A DNA stretch of 64,000 bases, taken from contig NZ_CP013141.1 of the NCBI RefSeq assembly GCF_001442535.1, positions 2,954,434 to 3,018,433 of the forward strand, in the 5' to 3' direction. The notes under the pieces were generated by a model. The model searched no databases. It was not told where the DNA came from and was given only the letters and a program-made list of their open reading frames with translations. The stretch comes from Lysobacter antibioticus (lineage in GTDB: Bacteria; Pseudomonadota; Gammaproteobacteria; Xanthomonadales; Xanthomonadaceae). Below, in pieces: positions 23,736 to 33,132 of this stretch; position 1 is the stretch's first letter, and every line of letters starts with the position of its first letter. The position numbers were made by a program, and so were the translations under genes.

Positions 23736-24503
23736 CTAATTGGTAAGGGCGTCGGCCAGGACCATGGTGCTGACGGCCTGCCCCAGGGGGTTCGGCTCGC
23801 CCTTGAGCGCGCGCGTGGCCAAGGTGTTCTGCTTGTCCATCATCGCAGCAATGTAGGCATCGTAAGTCTTCATCTGCGCCTGCCAGGACTGGTACTTGAT
23901 GTCCAGGTCGTTGGCGAGGCGCATCGATTCGCTGTCCACACCCTGGATGTTGCCCTGGCTGCTGCTGGTCCCGCGCTGGCCCTGGATCTTGCCGAGCAGG
24001 CTCTGCATCTGCGGCACCGAGTCGCGAGCGAACTTGACCGTGTAGTTGAACTTGTCGACCTTGGCGCTTTCGATGTTCACGCACACCTGCAACTGCTGCT
24101 TGGCCAGGTCGCCATTGAGCTGCAAGCCGACGCTGTCCATCAGCCGGCCAAGCAGGCTGCCGCCGCTATCGCCGCACTTCTGCTTGACGACCTCGGTCTT
24201 GTCCAGCTCGACCCACGGCTCCGAATTCGGCAAGGCGATCGGATTATTCAGGAAGCTCTGGAACTTGATGAGCTGCTGCTGGAAGTGCTCGTATTGTTTC
24301 TTCCACTCGTCAATCTGCTTGCCGAACTCTATCGCACGCTCGCCCGAGACCATAATCTGCTGGACGACGTTCTGAACGGTGTGACCAGGGTCGGTAACCA
24401 CCCATTGCGCATTCACGCTTCCGGCCGCCATCACGCTACTGAACGCCAGTGCGCAGACAGCCAGCTTCTTAGTGCGCGCCTGCTTGGCAATGTTCGATTT
24501 CAT
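23736..24503 (-). CDS. virB5: VirB5-like minor pilus protein, copy a
   Basis: 255 aa, the same length as the downstream copy, with signal peptide (…MAAGSVNA-QWVVTDPGH). Helical segments FGKQIDEWKKQYEHFQQQLIKF and MRLANDLDIKYQSWQAQMKTYDAYIAAMM. Only 13 bp separate it from copy b, so this is a tandem duplication within the operon. Differences concentrate around residues 40-60, the middle Cys-containing loop, and the C-terminus. Confidence 0.85.
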   Translation of the reverse strand: MKSNIAKQARTKKLAVCALAFSSVMAAGSVNAQWVVTDPGHTVQNVVQQIMVSGERAIEFGKQIDEWKKQYEHFQQQLIKFQSFLNNPIALPNSEPWVELDKTEVVKQKCGDSGGSLLGRLMDSVGLQLNGDLAKQQLQVCVNIESAKVDKFNYTVKFARDSVPQMQSLLGKIQGQRGTSSSQGNIQGVDSESMRLANDLDIKYQSWQAQMKTYDAYIAAMMDKQNTLATRALKGEPNPLGQAVSTMVLADALTN

Positions 24504-24563
24504 CTTCCTTCTCCTGATCTGATGGTTGACGTCAGATACTGCTGAATAAACGGTTCGCCAGGC

Positions 24564-27020
24564 TCAGGCCGCGGCGGAATCGGAAACCGCCTTCTTGGCC
24601 GGACCCTTGCCCGAACCCTTGCGGTTGTCGAAAAAGTCCTGCAGCCAATCGGCGGGAACGAGGTCGCCCTGCGTCACGCCCTTCTTGTGGGCTGCCTTCT
24701 CGAGCACCTGATGCATGATGTCGATGTTGTCGGTCGAAGCGGAAATGACCGCCAAGGCGTCGTCCATGCCGCGCAGGTTGAGCTGGCAGACGACCGCCGA
24801 GTGGCCCTGTTTGACCAGGAAGCAGCGCGAACGCTCGTCGAGGCCCTTCACGACCTGGTACTCGGCATCGGTGAGCTTGAGGCCCTCGATGTAGTCTTCG
24901 CGGCTGGCGTTCGGGTTCGGCAGCAGGATCAGCGTCGCGGTCTGTTCGATCAGAGATGCCGAGATGTCGCTGGCGAGCGCGTCTTCCGGGCTCTGGGTCG
25001 CGAAGATACCCATGCCGTTTTGTTTACGGATGGTCTTCTGCTTGTTCTTGGCGAATTCCTTGAGGCCGCCGCTGCCGTCGAGGATCTTCCAGAATTCGTC
25101 CATGACGTAGATCAACGGACGACCGTCGATCAGCTCTTCGAGGCGGTGCAGCAGGTAGTTGATCACCGGCACGCGCACTTCGGGGTTGTCGATCACGTCG
25201 GTGTAGTCGAAGCCGATGATGCTGGCTTTCTCGAGGTTGACCGTGTCGACCGGGTTGTCGAACACCCACCCCAGCGAATTGCCCGCGGTCCACTTGCGCA
25301 GGCGCGCATACAGACCGTCATCGCCCATGTTGGGCAGGCTCTTCTGCAGGTTGGTCATGCTGCGCAGGTGCGGCGGCGTGTCGAGGATGTTCTCGACCGC
25401 GCGGAAAATGTCCTCTTCCTCGCGCGCCGAATACACGGTCTTGCCGGCCAACACCTTGATCAGGTCCGAGAGGAACTGGGTATTGGTTTCGTTGTTTTCG
25501 CACTGGAACGGATTGAAGCCGGTGGGCTGACCGTTCTCGAGAGCGAGATAGTTGCCGCCGCAGGCGCGCACGAAGATCTCGGCGCCGCGATCCTTGTCGA
25601 AGAAGAAGATCGTCGGCACCGGCTTGAGCTTCTGCACCTGGCTCAACAGGAAGTTGATCAGCGCGGTCTTACCGGTACCCGACTTACCGATCACCATCGT
25701 GTTGGCGATGGCCTTCTCGCCGAGCGAGTTCTCGGCCGGATGGGTGGCGTGGAAATTGAAGTAGTACGGCTGGCCGTTGGTCGTCTGCAACGTGGTGACG
25801 CAGTCGCCCCAGGGATTGTTCTCTTTCTTGCCGGTGGCGAAGTTATGCAACGGCGACAGACCGAGGAAGTTCAGCGAGCTGACGTTGGCCAGGCGCGTGC
25901 GGTACTTCCAGTTGCCCGGGAACTGGGCGTAGAACGACGACGCCACGGCCAGATCTTCCTTGGCCGAAATGAAGCCGGCGTTGGACAGCTCGGCGCGCGA
26001 CATCGCCAGATGCTGAGCGAGCTTTTCCTGACTGTCGGCGTACACCGTAAAGGTGAAGTGATACTCGCCGAGCACGAAGTTGCCCGAGGCGAGCTGGTCC
26101 ATCGCCATATCGAGTTCGATGATCTGGCTGACCGCCTTGTCGCCGGACGAAATCATCATGCCCTTGGTGCGGTCGAGCGCCTTCAGCGCGTCCTGGCGAC
26201 CCATCGGGCTGAACGAATGCGTCACGACGTACTCGAAATCCAGGTACTTCAGGCCGTTGAGGATGCCCGGGTACGTGGCGTCGGTGTATTCCTTGATGTT
26301 GAGAATCGCACCGAAATGATTCACGCCGTTCGGCGTATTGATGACGAAGTCGCCCGACTTGCTCGAGAACATATGCCGACTGACCGGCAGATAGTTGTAG
26401 ACCGGGGCCGGCAGCACCGGCACCGGCTCGTCGATGCGGTTGAGCAGGTAACCGAAGAACTCCAGCGACTCGGAGAACACCAGGCCGTTCTTGGCCTCGT
26501 ACATGCCCAGCCGGTACGGCGCGTAGTCCTTCAGGACCGCCTCGACGTTGCTGGCCAGCTCCATGAGCTTGCCGATCGCCTGGTCCTGCTCTTCCTTCAG
26601 CTGCTCGACGTTCGTCGACTTCTCGACGAAACGCTTGCCCGACACGATCGGGCGGTAAATCATCGTCAGATACAGCTCGTTCTGCATGAGCTTCTGACTG
26701 GACAGCGACGCGAAGTAGCCGTCCGACAATTCCTGGTTGAAGACCTGATCGAACCGGTTCTTGGTGTTGACGCGGCGACGGCGGCGGATGTCGTGCACCC
26801 AGAACGCCACGTTGACGAAGTCCGGCGCACGCAGGGTCTGCAGCATCCGGTTGAACGTGTTGTGGCGGTGCTCCAGCTCCCACTCCTCGCGCCCGACGAA
26901 AGGCAACCCACCCAAATGCCACACCAACAGGAAGTCGCCCCCGGTCGTCTTCAGCACCGTCGGCGATACGTGGGTGGAAAGCGGGATGAACTCGCTGATG
27001 GGAGCGTCGGGCGTCAGCAT
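24564..27020 (-). CDS. virB4: VirB4 T4SS ATPase
   Basis: 818 aa from ATG 27020 (GAAGG about 12 bp upstream); the frame remains open to 27131 but the N-terminal extension lacks family character. Walker A is VIGKSGTGKTALINFLL near residue 445, Walker B VMDEFWKIL, plus the C-terminal IFATQSPEDAL motif of VirB4/CagE ATPases. VirB4 energises pilus assembly and substrate transfer at the inner membrane. It lies between virB3 and the tandem virB5 genes. Confidence 0.95.
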   Translation of the reverse strand: MLTPDAPISEFIPLSTHVSPTVLKTTGGDFLLVWHLGGLPFVGREEWELEHRHNTFNRMLQTLRAPDFVNVAFWVHDIRRRRRVNTKNRFDQVFNQELSDGYFASLSSQKLMQNELYLTMIYRPIVSGKRFVEKSTNVEQLKEEQDQAIGKLMELASNVEAVLKDYAPYRLGMYEAKNGLVFSESLEFFGYLLNRIDEPVPVLPAPVYNYLPVSRHMFSSKSGDFVINTPNGVNHFGAILNIKEYTDATYPGILNGLKYLDFEYVVTHSFSPMGRQDALKALDRTKGMMISSGDKAVSQIIELDMAMDQLASGNFVLGEYHFTFTVYADSQEKLAQHLAMSRAELSNAGFISAKEDLAVASSFYAQFPGNWKYRTRLANVSSLNFLGLSPLHNFATGKKENNPWGDCVTTLQTTNGQPYYFNFHATHPAENSLGEKAIANTMVIGKSGTGKTALINFLLSQVQKLKPVPTIFFFDKDRGAEIFVRACGGNYLALENGQPTGFNPFQCENNETNTQFLSDLIKVLAGKTVYSAREEEDIFRAVENILDTPPHLRSMTNLQKSLPNMGDDGLYARLRKWTAGNSLGWVFDNPVDTVNLEKASIIGFDYTDVIDNPEVRVPVINYLLHRLEELIDGRPLIYVMDEFWKILDGSGGLKEFAKNKQKTIRKQNGMGIFATQSPEDALASDISASLIEQTATLILLPNPNASREDYIEGLKLTDAEYQVVKGLDERSRCFLVKQGHSAVVCQLNLRGMDDALAVISASTDNIDIMHQVLEKAAHKKGVTQGDLVPADWLQDFFDNRKGSGKGPAKKAVSDSAAA

Positions 27021-27174
27021 TGGGGAGTACGTGCCTTCTTGGGTGGATGGGGCGGCTATTGCTGGATGGCTTGGACGGCAGGACCGGTCGAGGAACTCGG
27101 CGAACAGCTGCCGGCGAACGGCTACCGGCAAAGCCGGACGTCACTGCGGGCGAGCCGCAATGACGTCCGGGACT

Positions 27175-27489
27175 TCATTTTTTCGCTTTCTTGTCGCTGG
27201 GGCTGCGATACAGGTTCGGCGTGAACACCCACATGCCCTGGTGATGCTCCAGGTTCCGCACACGGGCGCGGAACTGGAATCGCAGACCTAGCAAGCGGAA
27301 GATCAGCTCATCTCGCCGGGTCATCTGCCGCATGATGAAAATCACCACCGGCAACAGCAAGATGCACCACATATCGATATAGAACGTCAGCAGCATCGAG
27401 GTCCCGGCGCCGAAGGCGAAGGGAATGTACGGCACGCCGAGGAACATCGGCGGGCGCGTACAGCCGCGAAACAGCGCGTTCTTATGCAT
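27175..27489 (-). CDS. virB3: VirB3 inner-membrane protein
   Basis: 104 aa. One or two hydrophobic segments (MLLTFYIDMWCILLLPVVIFIMRQM) after the N-terminal RGCTRPPMFLGVPYIPF that is typical for VirB3/TraL-like proteins. It overlaps the virB2 stop by 8 bp, which indicates translational coupling. A component of the inner-membrane complex with VirB4 and VirB6. Confidence 0.9.
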   Translation of the reverse strand: MHKNALFRGCTRPPMFLGVPYIPFAFGAGTSMLLTFYIDMWCILLLPVVIFIMRQMTRRDELIFRLLGLRFQFRARVRNLEHHQGMWVFTPNLYRSPSDKKAKK

Positions 27490-27850
27490 ACGAGGACAGG
27501 ACGGTCATCACCATCACGTTCTGGCCGACGTCTTCCGGGATCACCATGTTGGCCAGCTGGGCGGCGGCGCCGATCAGGAAGCCGCCGATCAGGACCGGAG
27601 CGACGTCGGCGATGCGCTTGTGAGCGAAGGCGATCTGGTAGCCGGCGAAGATCACGGCGATGGTCACGACCGCGATCGAAGCGATATTGAGCAACGAGTT
27701 CAGGTTGTTGATGAAGCCGCTGACGCGTTCTTCGGCATTGGCGCCGCCGCCCGGCTGAGCGAACGCCAGTTCCGGCAGGGCCAGCATGCCGACGAAGAGA
27801 GCCGCCATACCGAAGGCAGAGACAAAGTTCTTGAGAATGGTGTTGTTCAT
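27482..27850 (-). CDS. virB2: VirB2 major pilin
   Basis: 122 aa. A long signal peptide ends at LALPELAFA-QPGGG. The mature pilin has two hydrophobic helices (IASIAVVTIAVIFAGYQIAFA and VLIGGFLIGAAAQLANMVI) with a short basic loop HKRIADVAP between them, the standard TrbC/VirB2 topology. Start at ATG 27850. Confidence 0.92.
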   Translation of the reverse strand: MNNTILKNFVSAFGMAALFVGMLALPELAFAQPGGGANAEERVSGFINNLNSLLNIASIAVVTIAVIFAGYQIAFAHKRIADVAPVLIGGFLIGAAAQLANMVIPEDVGQNVMVMTVLSSYA

Positions 27851-27975
27851 GAAGAGATCCCTTCTAGTTCGCGAGTGGACAAAGGTGGTGGAGAAGAATC
27901 GTGGGTCTAGGGGTGGAGCTAGGGAATTGGAGCTAGGGAATTGGAGCTAAGGGTTTGGCGCTGGTGGATCGGTGG

Positions 27976-28797
27976 TCAGAAAACGAAAGCCTGGTCTCCC
28001 GGTGACGGCTCCTTCGACGGAGCGGCGGCGGCCGCAGCCGCGTTCATCGGCATCACCCTGACCGGCTGGGACGCCTGCGGAACCAGCGCGGCCATGCCCA
28101 TCGAAACGGGCTGGACCGCAGACGGTGAAGAAACTGGCATTGGTGTAGCTGATAACGGTAACTGGGGCATCGGCGCGGCCATCGGCGGCGGTGCCGGGGT
28201 CGGCTGCGAAGTGGCCAGCGCGGCGGCCAGGCGCTGGGGGCCGGACTGGCGACCCGGCGCGTAGACCGGCTTGGCGGCCGCGGCGACGGCGGCCCCGGCG
28301 GGCTCGGCGCGCGGCGACTTGCCGATCACCGCGATCGCCTGCCCGTCGGATTCGTTGCTCGCAGCCCGGTTGATCGAGGCATAGATCTTCTGCACGTAGC
28401 CGTGCCGGAAACCGGTGACGAAGTTGCCGGAGTAGTAGCAGCTGAAAGATTTGCCCCAATCGTTGTTGGAGCGGCTGTAGCACTCGGCCAGGATGCGCGA
28501 ACCGGCCTGCAGGTTCGGACAGGCCTCGAAGGCTTTCTCGTAAGAGTCCAGACCGTACTTGCCGAGGTTGTAGCGATTGACCTGGGCGACGCCGAGCGAA
28601 AAGTTGTAGCCGCGGCGCTCGAGCATGCGCACGGTCGCGATCGCTTCGGGAAGATTCTTGGGCTGGCGCACGAGGCGGCCACCCACGACGCCGATGGCGT
28701 AGGGATTAAAGGACGACTCCACGCGCACGACGTGGTGCATCACTTCATGTGGAACTGCCAAGCCCGGGCAGTTCATCAGCTCAATTCCGGGCAACAT
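27976..28797 (-). CDS. virB1: VirB1 lytic transglycosylase
   Basis: 273 aa if started at ATG 28797 (GGGGGA upstream); the frame continues 17 codons further, which are less family-like. The N-terminal ~150 residues form an SLT domain: MHHVVRVESSFNPYAIGVVGG with the catalytic Glu, FSLGVAQVNRYNLGKYG, and CYYSGNF. The C-terminal ~120 residues are Ala/Pro-rich and disordered. It opens the peptidoglycan for assembly of the T4SS. It follows virB11, with a 169-bp gap before it. Confidence 0.9.
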   Translation of the reverse strand: MLPGIELMNCPGLAVPHEVMHHVVRVESSFNPYAIGVVGGRLVRQPKNLPEAIATVRMLERRGYNFSLGVAQVNRYNLGKYGLDSYEKAFEACPNLQAGSRILAECYSRSNNDWGKSFSCYYSGNFVTGFRHGYVQKIYASINRAASNESDGQAIAVIGKSPRAEPAGAAVAAAAKPVYAPGRQSGPQRLAAALATSQPTPAPPPMAAPMPQLPLSATPMPVSSPSAVQPVSMGMAALVPQASQPVRVMPMNAAAAAAAPSKEPSPGDQAFVF

Positions 28798-28885
28798 TCC
28801 TTGATCCCCCCTGCCGACCTTGGCGCCGACCCCCTGTAAACAGACCAAAAATGAATGGGTTGCTAGCAGTTGGAACGACGCCGCA

Positions 28886-28914
28886 ATGATTCATGTTGGA
28901 GCCAGGATTGTCAA
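28886..28914 (-). promoter_or_regulatory. Candidate internal promoter before virB1
   Basis: On the minus strand a perfect TTGACA is followed after 17 bp by AATCAT (4/6 match). It lies in the 169-bp gap between virB11 and virB1, the widest break in the early virB operon. The weak -10 makes this tentative. Confidence 0.35.
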
Positions 28915-28966
28915 TGGCTATGCACACTTACGTCACTTTTTCACGAATTTCGCGAACGCAGCGCAC

Positions 28967-30004
28967 CTATTCGGCGTGCGCGCGTTCCGGATTGAAATCG
29001 ATGCCCGTGATATAGCGCTGCCCGGCGTGGGCCTTGATGTGCACGACGATATCGATGGTCATCATCAACAAACGCTTGATGACCGCGAATTCCAATCCCG
29101 AGCCCTCGTTCGAAGCCTTCACCATCAACGCCAGCTGATCCCAGGTCTGGGTGATGCTGCCGGCGTGGCAGCTGGTGATCGATCCCGGGTGGCCCGAGGC
29201 GCAGTTACGAATGAAGTAGAACGATTCGTCGCCACGCAACTCGGCCAGGATGATCCGGTCGGGCTTCATACGCAGGCAGGCCTCCATGCAACTCTTGGCC
29301 GTGACGTTGCTCGTGCTTTGTCCACCTTTTGAGTAGAGCAAGTGCACCACATTCGGCTGTTCGATGAAGAGCTCGCGCGCGTCCTCGATCGTCACCAGCC
29401 GTTCGTAGGCCGGGATGTGGTTGACGAGCGACTTCATGAAGGTGGTCTTGCCGCTGCCGGTGGCGCCGGCGACGACGACGTTCTTCTTGTACTGGACGGC
29501 TTTCTTGAAGAATTCGGCGTAGTTCCTCGACGCACGCAGCTCCAGCAGCTCGCGGTCGTGCTCGCTCAGCACGTGCGTCTGCTCGACGACCTGGGCGAAG
29601 AAGCCGTCCTCCTCGTACTGCTGGAGGGTCTTGCTGTGCTTGGACGGCAAACGGATCGTGATCGAGACCTTGCCTGCGTCGCAGGCCGGCGGGATCACGA
29701 ACTGGGCGCGCTGGCCGGTCGGGAACGTCAACGAGACCACCGGGTCGGCATCGGTGATGCGCTGGCCGGTGTTGCTCTCGTTGACGACCGCGGTGCAGAA
29801 CTGCCGGGCCCGATCGAACGTCAGGCCCGGCACCTCGATCCGGTTCCAGCCCGACCGGGTCTCCAGATAGAGCTCCCCCGGCCGGTTGATACAGATTTCC
29901 GTCACATCCGGCGAGCTCATGTACTCGTGGATGCCCAGCACCTGGTACTGGTATTCCAGGAACGCGTTGGATACCTGGGCGATCGGTGAATTGTCTGTAT
30001 CCAT
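28967..30004 (-). CDS. virB11: VirB11 traffic ATPase
   Basis: 345 aa from ATG 30004; the frame has a TTG three codons earlier. Walker A GATGSGKTTFMKSL near residue 180, Asp box ERLVTIEDARELF, Walker B RIILAELRGDESFYFIRNCASGHPGS with the His box SCHAGS. A hexameric cytoplasmic ATPase that switches the T4SS between pilus assembly and secretion together with VirB4 and VirD4. It starts 28 bp after the virB10 stop. Confidence 0.95.
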   Translation of the reverse strand: MDTDNSPIAQVSNAFLEYQYQVLGIHEYMSSPDVTEICINRPGELYLETRSGWNRIEVPGLTFDRARQFCTAVVNESNTGQRITDADPVVSLTFPTGQRAQFVIPPACDAGKVSITIRLPSKHSKTLQQYEEDGFFAQVVEQTHVLSEHDRELLELRASRNYAEFFKKAVQYKKNVVVAGATGSGKTTFMKSLVNHIPAYERLVTIEDARELFIEQPNVVHLLYSKGGQSTSNVTAKSCMEACLRMKPDRIILAELRGDESFYFIRNCASGHPGSITSCHAGSITQTWDQLALMVKASNEGSGLEFAVIKRLLMMTIDIVVHIKAHAGQRYITGIDFNPERAHAE

Positions 30005-30032
30005 TTCTCTCAACTAACCACTGTGGCCGATA

Positions 30033-31250
30033 TCACCTGAGGACCGACGAGAAGTCGACGTCCTTGGCGACATAGACGTTCACGATCGTGCCCTGGTTGA
30101 TGGTCACGGTCGGCGGACGGTTGATGCTCTTGTCCAGGGCCTGGTTCGCCAGGCGCTCCATCGCTCGAGCGGTGTTGCTCTCGTAGGGCTCCTGGACGGC
30201 CAAGCCGCTGTTGGTAACCGTGGTGCTCTCCGGACCGTTCTTGGCCGCTGCGTATTTGAACGCGTCGCTGATCAGGCTGATCATCAGCGCCGAGGCGATA
30301 CGGCTGCCCCAGTGCGCGTTGAAATCGCCGGGATGGCCGGCACCGCCGAGGTTGTCGATACCCGGGCTGGCCATGTTGACGTCGATGCCGTTCGGGGTGG
30401 TGATGCGATCCCAGATGACCGAAACGCGCGGGCCGTTGATGTTCTCGTTCTGGTAGCGACCGGAAATCTTGGAGCCCTTCGGCAGCAGCAGGCGACGACC
30501 GTTGATCGAGTACGTCGGCTCGGTGACGATGCAGGAGGTGAAGCCCGGCAGGTCGGTGACGATCCGGGTCTCCATCACGCAGCGGATGTACGTACCGCGA
30601 ACCAGCAAGGTATCGGGGTTATAGATCGGCTGGGCAAAGGCGACTTCCTTCGGCGGCTCGACGACGGCGGGCTTCGGGTTCAGACGGGCTTCGGCCGCGG
30701 CGATCTGGGCCGCGACGCGGTCCTCGCTGCTTTGGCCGCTACCGCCGCCCTGCCCGGCCATTTCGCCCATGCGGCGTTCCATCAGGCTGGGGCCGCGCGG
30801 ACCGGCTTCTACCTGTTCCTGCGGCTGCTGGTTCATCTGCGGCTGCGGCGGCGGCATCGGCTCGGCCATCGGCAACGGCGGCATCTCCGGCACCGGCTGC
30901 GGCGGAGGCAACTGCGTCTCGATCGGCTTGGGCAGCGCCGGGATGCTGATTTCCTCTTCCTTGACCTTCTTCGACTCGTCGTCCTCGGAAGTCGCCCGGT
31001 TGAACATCCACAGCGCGGCGATGATCAGCAACAGCACGATGCCGCCGAGGAACAACAGCGCCTTGCGGTTGAGCTTCTGCGCTTCAGCGGACTTCAGGGT
31101 CGGGGTACCGGCATCCAGGTCCGGCGCGGGACCGCTGGCCTGTTGTCCGTAATAGGGATTGGCACCGGCGTAGCCGTAGTTGCCTTCTTGCGACGTGCCC
31201 GTGTTGTCCTCGGGGCGGCCAGGCGGGTTGGGCGGCATGTTCTGGCTCAT
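30033..31250 (-). CDS. virB10: VirB10 core-complex protein
   Basis: 405 aa. A cytoplasmic N-terminus rich in Pro/Gly/Asn, one membrane helix (ALLFLGGIVLLLIIAALWMFN, ~residues 65-85), a Pro-rich periplasmic linker (PIETQLPPPQPVPEMPPLP), and the C-terminal TrbI domain (GTYIRCVMETRIVTDLPG, LLPKGSKISGRY, WGSRIASALMISLISDAF). VirB10 spans both membranes and senses ATPase activity. ATGA overlap (31247-31250) with virB9. Confidence 0.95.
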   Translation of the reverse strand: MSQNMPPNPPGRPEDNTGTSQEGNYGYAGANPYYGQQASGPAPDLDAGTPTLKSAEAQKLNRKALLFLGGIVLLLIIAALWMFNRATSEDDESKKVKEEEISIPALPKPIETQLPPPQPVPEMPPLPMAEPMPPPQPQMNQQPQEQVEAGPRGPSLMERRMGEMAGQGGGSGQSSEDRVAAQIAAAEARLNPKPAVVEPPKEVAFAQPIYNPDTLLVRGTYIRCVMETRIVTDLPGFTSCIVTEPTYSINGRRLLLPKGSKISGRYQNENINGPRVSVIWDRITTPNGIDVNMASPGIDNLGGAGHPGDFNAHWGSRIASALMISLISDAFKYAAAKNGPESTTVTNSGLAVQEPYESNTARAMERLANQALDKSINRPPTVTINQGTIVNVYVAKDVDFSSVLR

Positions 31251-32014
31251 TTCTGCTTCTTCCTGCGCAGACCGACGACGTTGTTGCCGTGCCGGATGAT
31301 CAAGTAGGGATAGGTACCGTGGACGACGATCGTGTTGTTCTCGACCGTGGTGTTGACCACGAAATCCTCGCTGCCTTCGCGTTCGCGACCGAACACGGCC
31401 GGGAAATTGCCGGTCGGCAGGCTCTTCAGTCCACTGATCTTGATGTAGGTGAACTGGCCGTCGTCGTAGACGTTGGTCGGCACCAGCCAGGACGGCTTCT
31501 TGCGGGTCGAATACTGGTAGTCGAAGTTGTAGACGCGGTTCTTGTCGAGCGTCGTGTTCAACTCCGGAACCGGCTCGACCTTGGTCTCCTGAGCGCCGGA
31601 AAACTCGGTGCCGTTCGGGTAGACGAACTTGATCTTGTACTGCACGCCGGCCTGCTTGGCCTGTTCGAGCACGCGCCAGTCGGTGGCGACGACCTTCAAC
31701 TCGAAGATGTACGAGTGCGTGCTCGTACGGATCATCATGTTGGTGTCGACGTCGACGTTCTTGGGCTTGATGTAGAAGACGTTGTCGCGGCGGCTCAGGT
31801 CCCAGCCGGTGCTGAAGCCGGTGCTGTAGTCGAGGATGTTCTCGCTCGGGCTCAGCTCGATCTGGGTGGTGATGCCCAGGCCGGTACGCACCGGATAGAT
31901 ACGGTTGGCTTCGTATTCGTATTCCTGGATAACCTGGGCCGTGGCAGGTAGCGCGAGGCCGGAAACCGCCAGAAACAGCAGGGCGGCCAAGCGGTGTTTA
32001 CGCAGGCAGTTCAT
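31247..32014 (-). CDS. virB9: VirB9 outer-membrane core protein
   Basis: 255 aa. Signal peptide …LLFLAVSGLALPATA-QV. N-terminal beta domain (YPVRTGLGITTQIELSPSE) and C-terminal CagX-type domain (VYNFDYQYSTRKKPSWLVPTNVYDDGQFTYIKI; YLIIRHGNNVVGLRRKK), the region that binds VirB7. Overlaps the virB8 stop by 4 bp (32011-32014). Confidence 0.95.
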   Translation of the reverse strand: MNCLRKHRLAALLFLAVSGLALPATAQVIQEYEYEANRIYPVRTGLGITTQIELSPSENILDYSTGFSTGWDLSRRDNVFYIKPKNVDVDTNMMIRTSTHSYIFELKVVATDWRVLEQAKQAGVQYKIKFVYPNGTEFSGAQETKVEPVPELNTTLDKNRVYNFDYQYSTRKKPSWLVPTNVYDDGQFTYIKISGLKSLPTGNFPAVFGREREGSEDFVVNTTVENNTIVVHGTYPYLIIRHGNNVVGLRRKKQK

Positions 32015-33045
32015 CGGTTGCTGACTCCATTCGCATTGCCAGTCGGTGCAGGTGCGGGTGCCGCCGGCGTCGTTGCCGGATTGGCGGCGGGATTGGGGGG
32101 AACGGGCGCGCCGGGCTGACCGGGCTGGGCCGGTGCCGTCGGCGGGTAGCCTGGGGCGGCGCCGGGAGCGGGCGGAGCCGCGCCGGGAGCTGAGGGATAC
32201 GCAGGCGCCGGCGCCATGGTGCCGTCGGGCATGAGCTGGCCCTGCGGCGCCGCGGGAGCCGGAGCGGCGCCCGGCGTGGTCGGATACTCGCTCTGGATCG
32301 GCGGCGAAGCGGCGTAATCGTTGTCGACGCGGTAACCGGTCACCTGGAAGCCCAAGGGATTGAGCACGCGATTGCGCTCGTCCATCTTGAGGTTCGATTT
32401 GTACAGGTACTCGATCGTGGCGATCTTGCTGTCCAAGGGCTCGGAAGACCCGGTGTCTTTATTCAGCACGCTGCGCTGGAAACGAACCGTGGCGACTTTC
32501 GGCTTCGGACCGGTGTTCTGCTCGCCGTTGAGCTGGATGCTGAGGATCTTGACCCGGACCGTCTTGGCCTTGCCGAAGATCGTGATCGGGTTGTTCGGAT
32601 TGGTATTACCGTACAACTGCGAGTAGCCGCTGGTGACGTGCGGGGCCGCCATCGCGAACACCGTGTTCCAGTCGCGCTCGCCGATCTGCGAGTGGTCGTA
32701 GGACTCGCGCGCCATCACAAAGTGCGAGATGTTGCTCTTGTTGATCGCTTCGCTGCTGGCGATGCTGGGATTGACGAAGTCGTCGCGCAGGCGGGCCACG
32801 GTCGAGGTGCCGGTGTAGGCATCGGCCATGACCAGGTACGGCACCTTTTCCTTGAGCGGCAGGAAGTAGAAATATCCGCCGGCCAGGATCAGCGACATCA
32901 CCAACGAGGCGAACGCCACCATCCAGGCACGGCGTTCGCTGCGTCGCGCAATGTCGGCGACGGTGACTTCGTAGTTGGCCGCCTTGGCGACGGCGTTCTC
33001 GATCTGCGGAGTTACGGGCTTTTTTCCGAACATCTTATGTTGCAT
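32011..33045 (-). CDS. virB8: VirB8 inner-membrane scaffold with long Pro/Ala-rich tail
   Basis: 344 aa from ATG 33045; an in-frame ATG four codons later (33033, MFGKK) is an alternative and neither has a good ribosome site. Cytoplasmic N-terminus, a membrane helix (MVAFASLVMSLILAGGYFYF, ~42-61), then the NTF2-like periplasmic VirB8 domain to about residue 240 (YLVMADAYTGTSTVARL, ERDWNTVFAMAAPHV, LGFQVTGYRVD). The last ~100 residues are almost only Pro, Ala, Gly, Gln, Ser and Thr; typical VirB8 proteins end near residue 240. Confidence 0.93.
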   Translation of the reverse strand: MQHKMFGKKPVTPQIENAVAKAANYEVTVADIARRSERRAWMVAFASLVMSLILAGGYFYFLPLKEKVPYLVMADAYTGTSTVARLRDDFVNPSIASSEAINKSNISHFVMARESYDHSQIGERDWNTVFAMAAPHVTSGYSQLYGNTNPNNPITIFGKAKTVRVKILSIQLNGEQNTGPKPKVATVRFQRSVLNKDTGSSEPLDSKIATIEYLYKSNLKMDERNRVLNPLGFQVTGYRVDNDYAASPPIQSEYPTTPGAAPAPAAPQGQLMPDGTMAPAPAYPSAPGAAPPAPGAAPGYPPTAPAQPGQPGAPVPPNPAANPATTPAAPAPAPTGNANGVSNR

Positions 33046-33132
33046 CCATAACTGGAATCGTTGCCGGCGACCGCGCGTGCTCGCGCACGCAGACCGGATC
33101 GCCCAGGCGGGTCGGCGTTAGCCGGTCGATGG

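Noticed and set aside
24687..27224. 845-codon open frame on the plus strand opposite virB4
   Set aside because: Antisense shadow caused by high GC; virB4 on the other strand has clear ATPase motifs, and the shadow has no domain or ribosome site.
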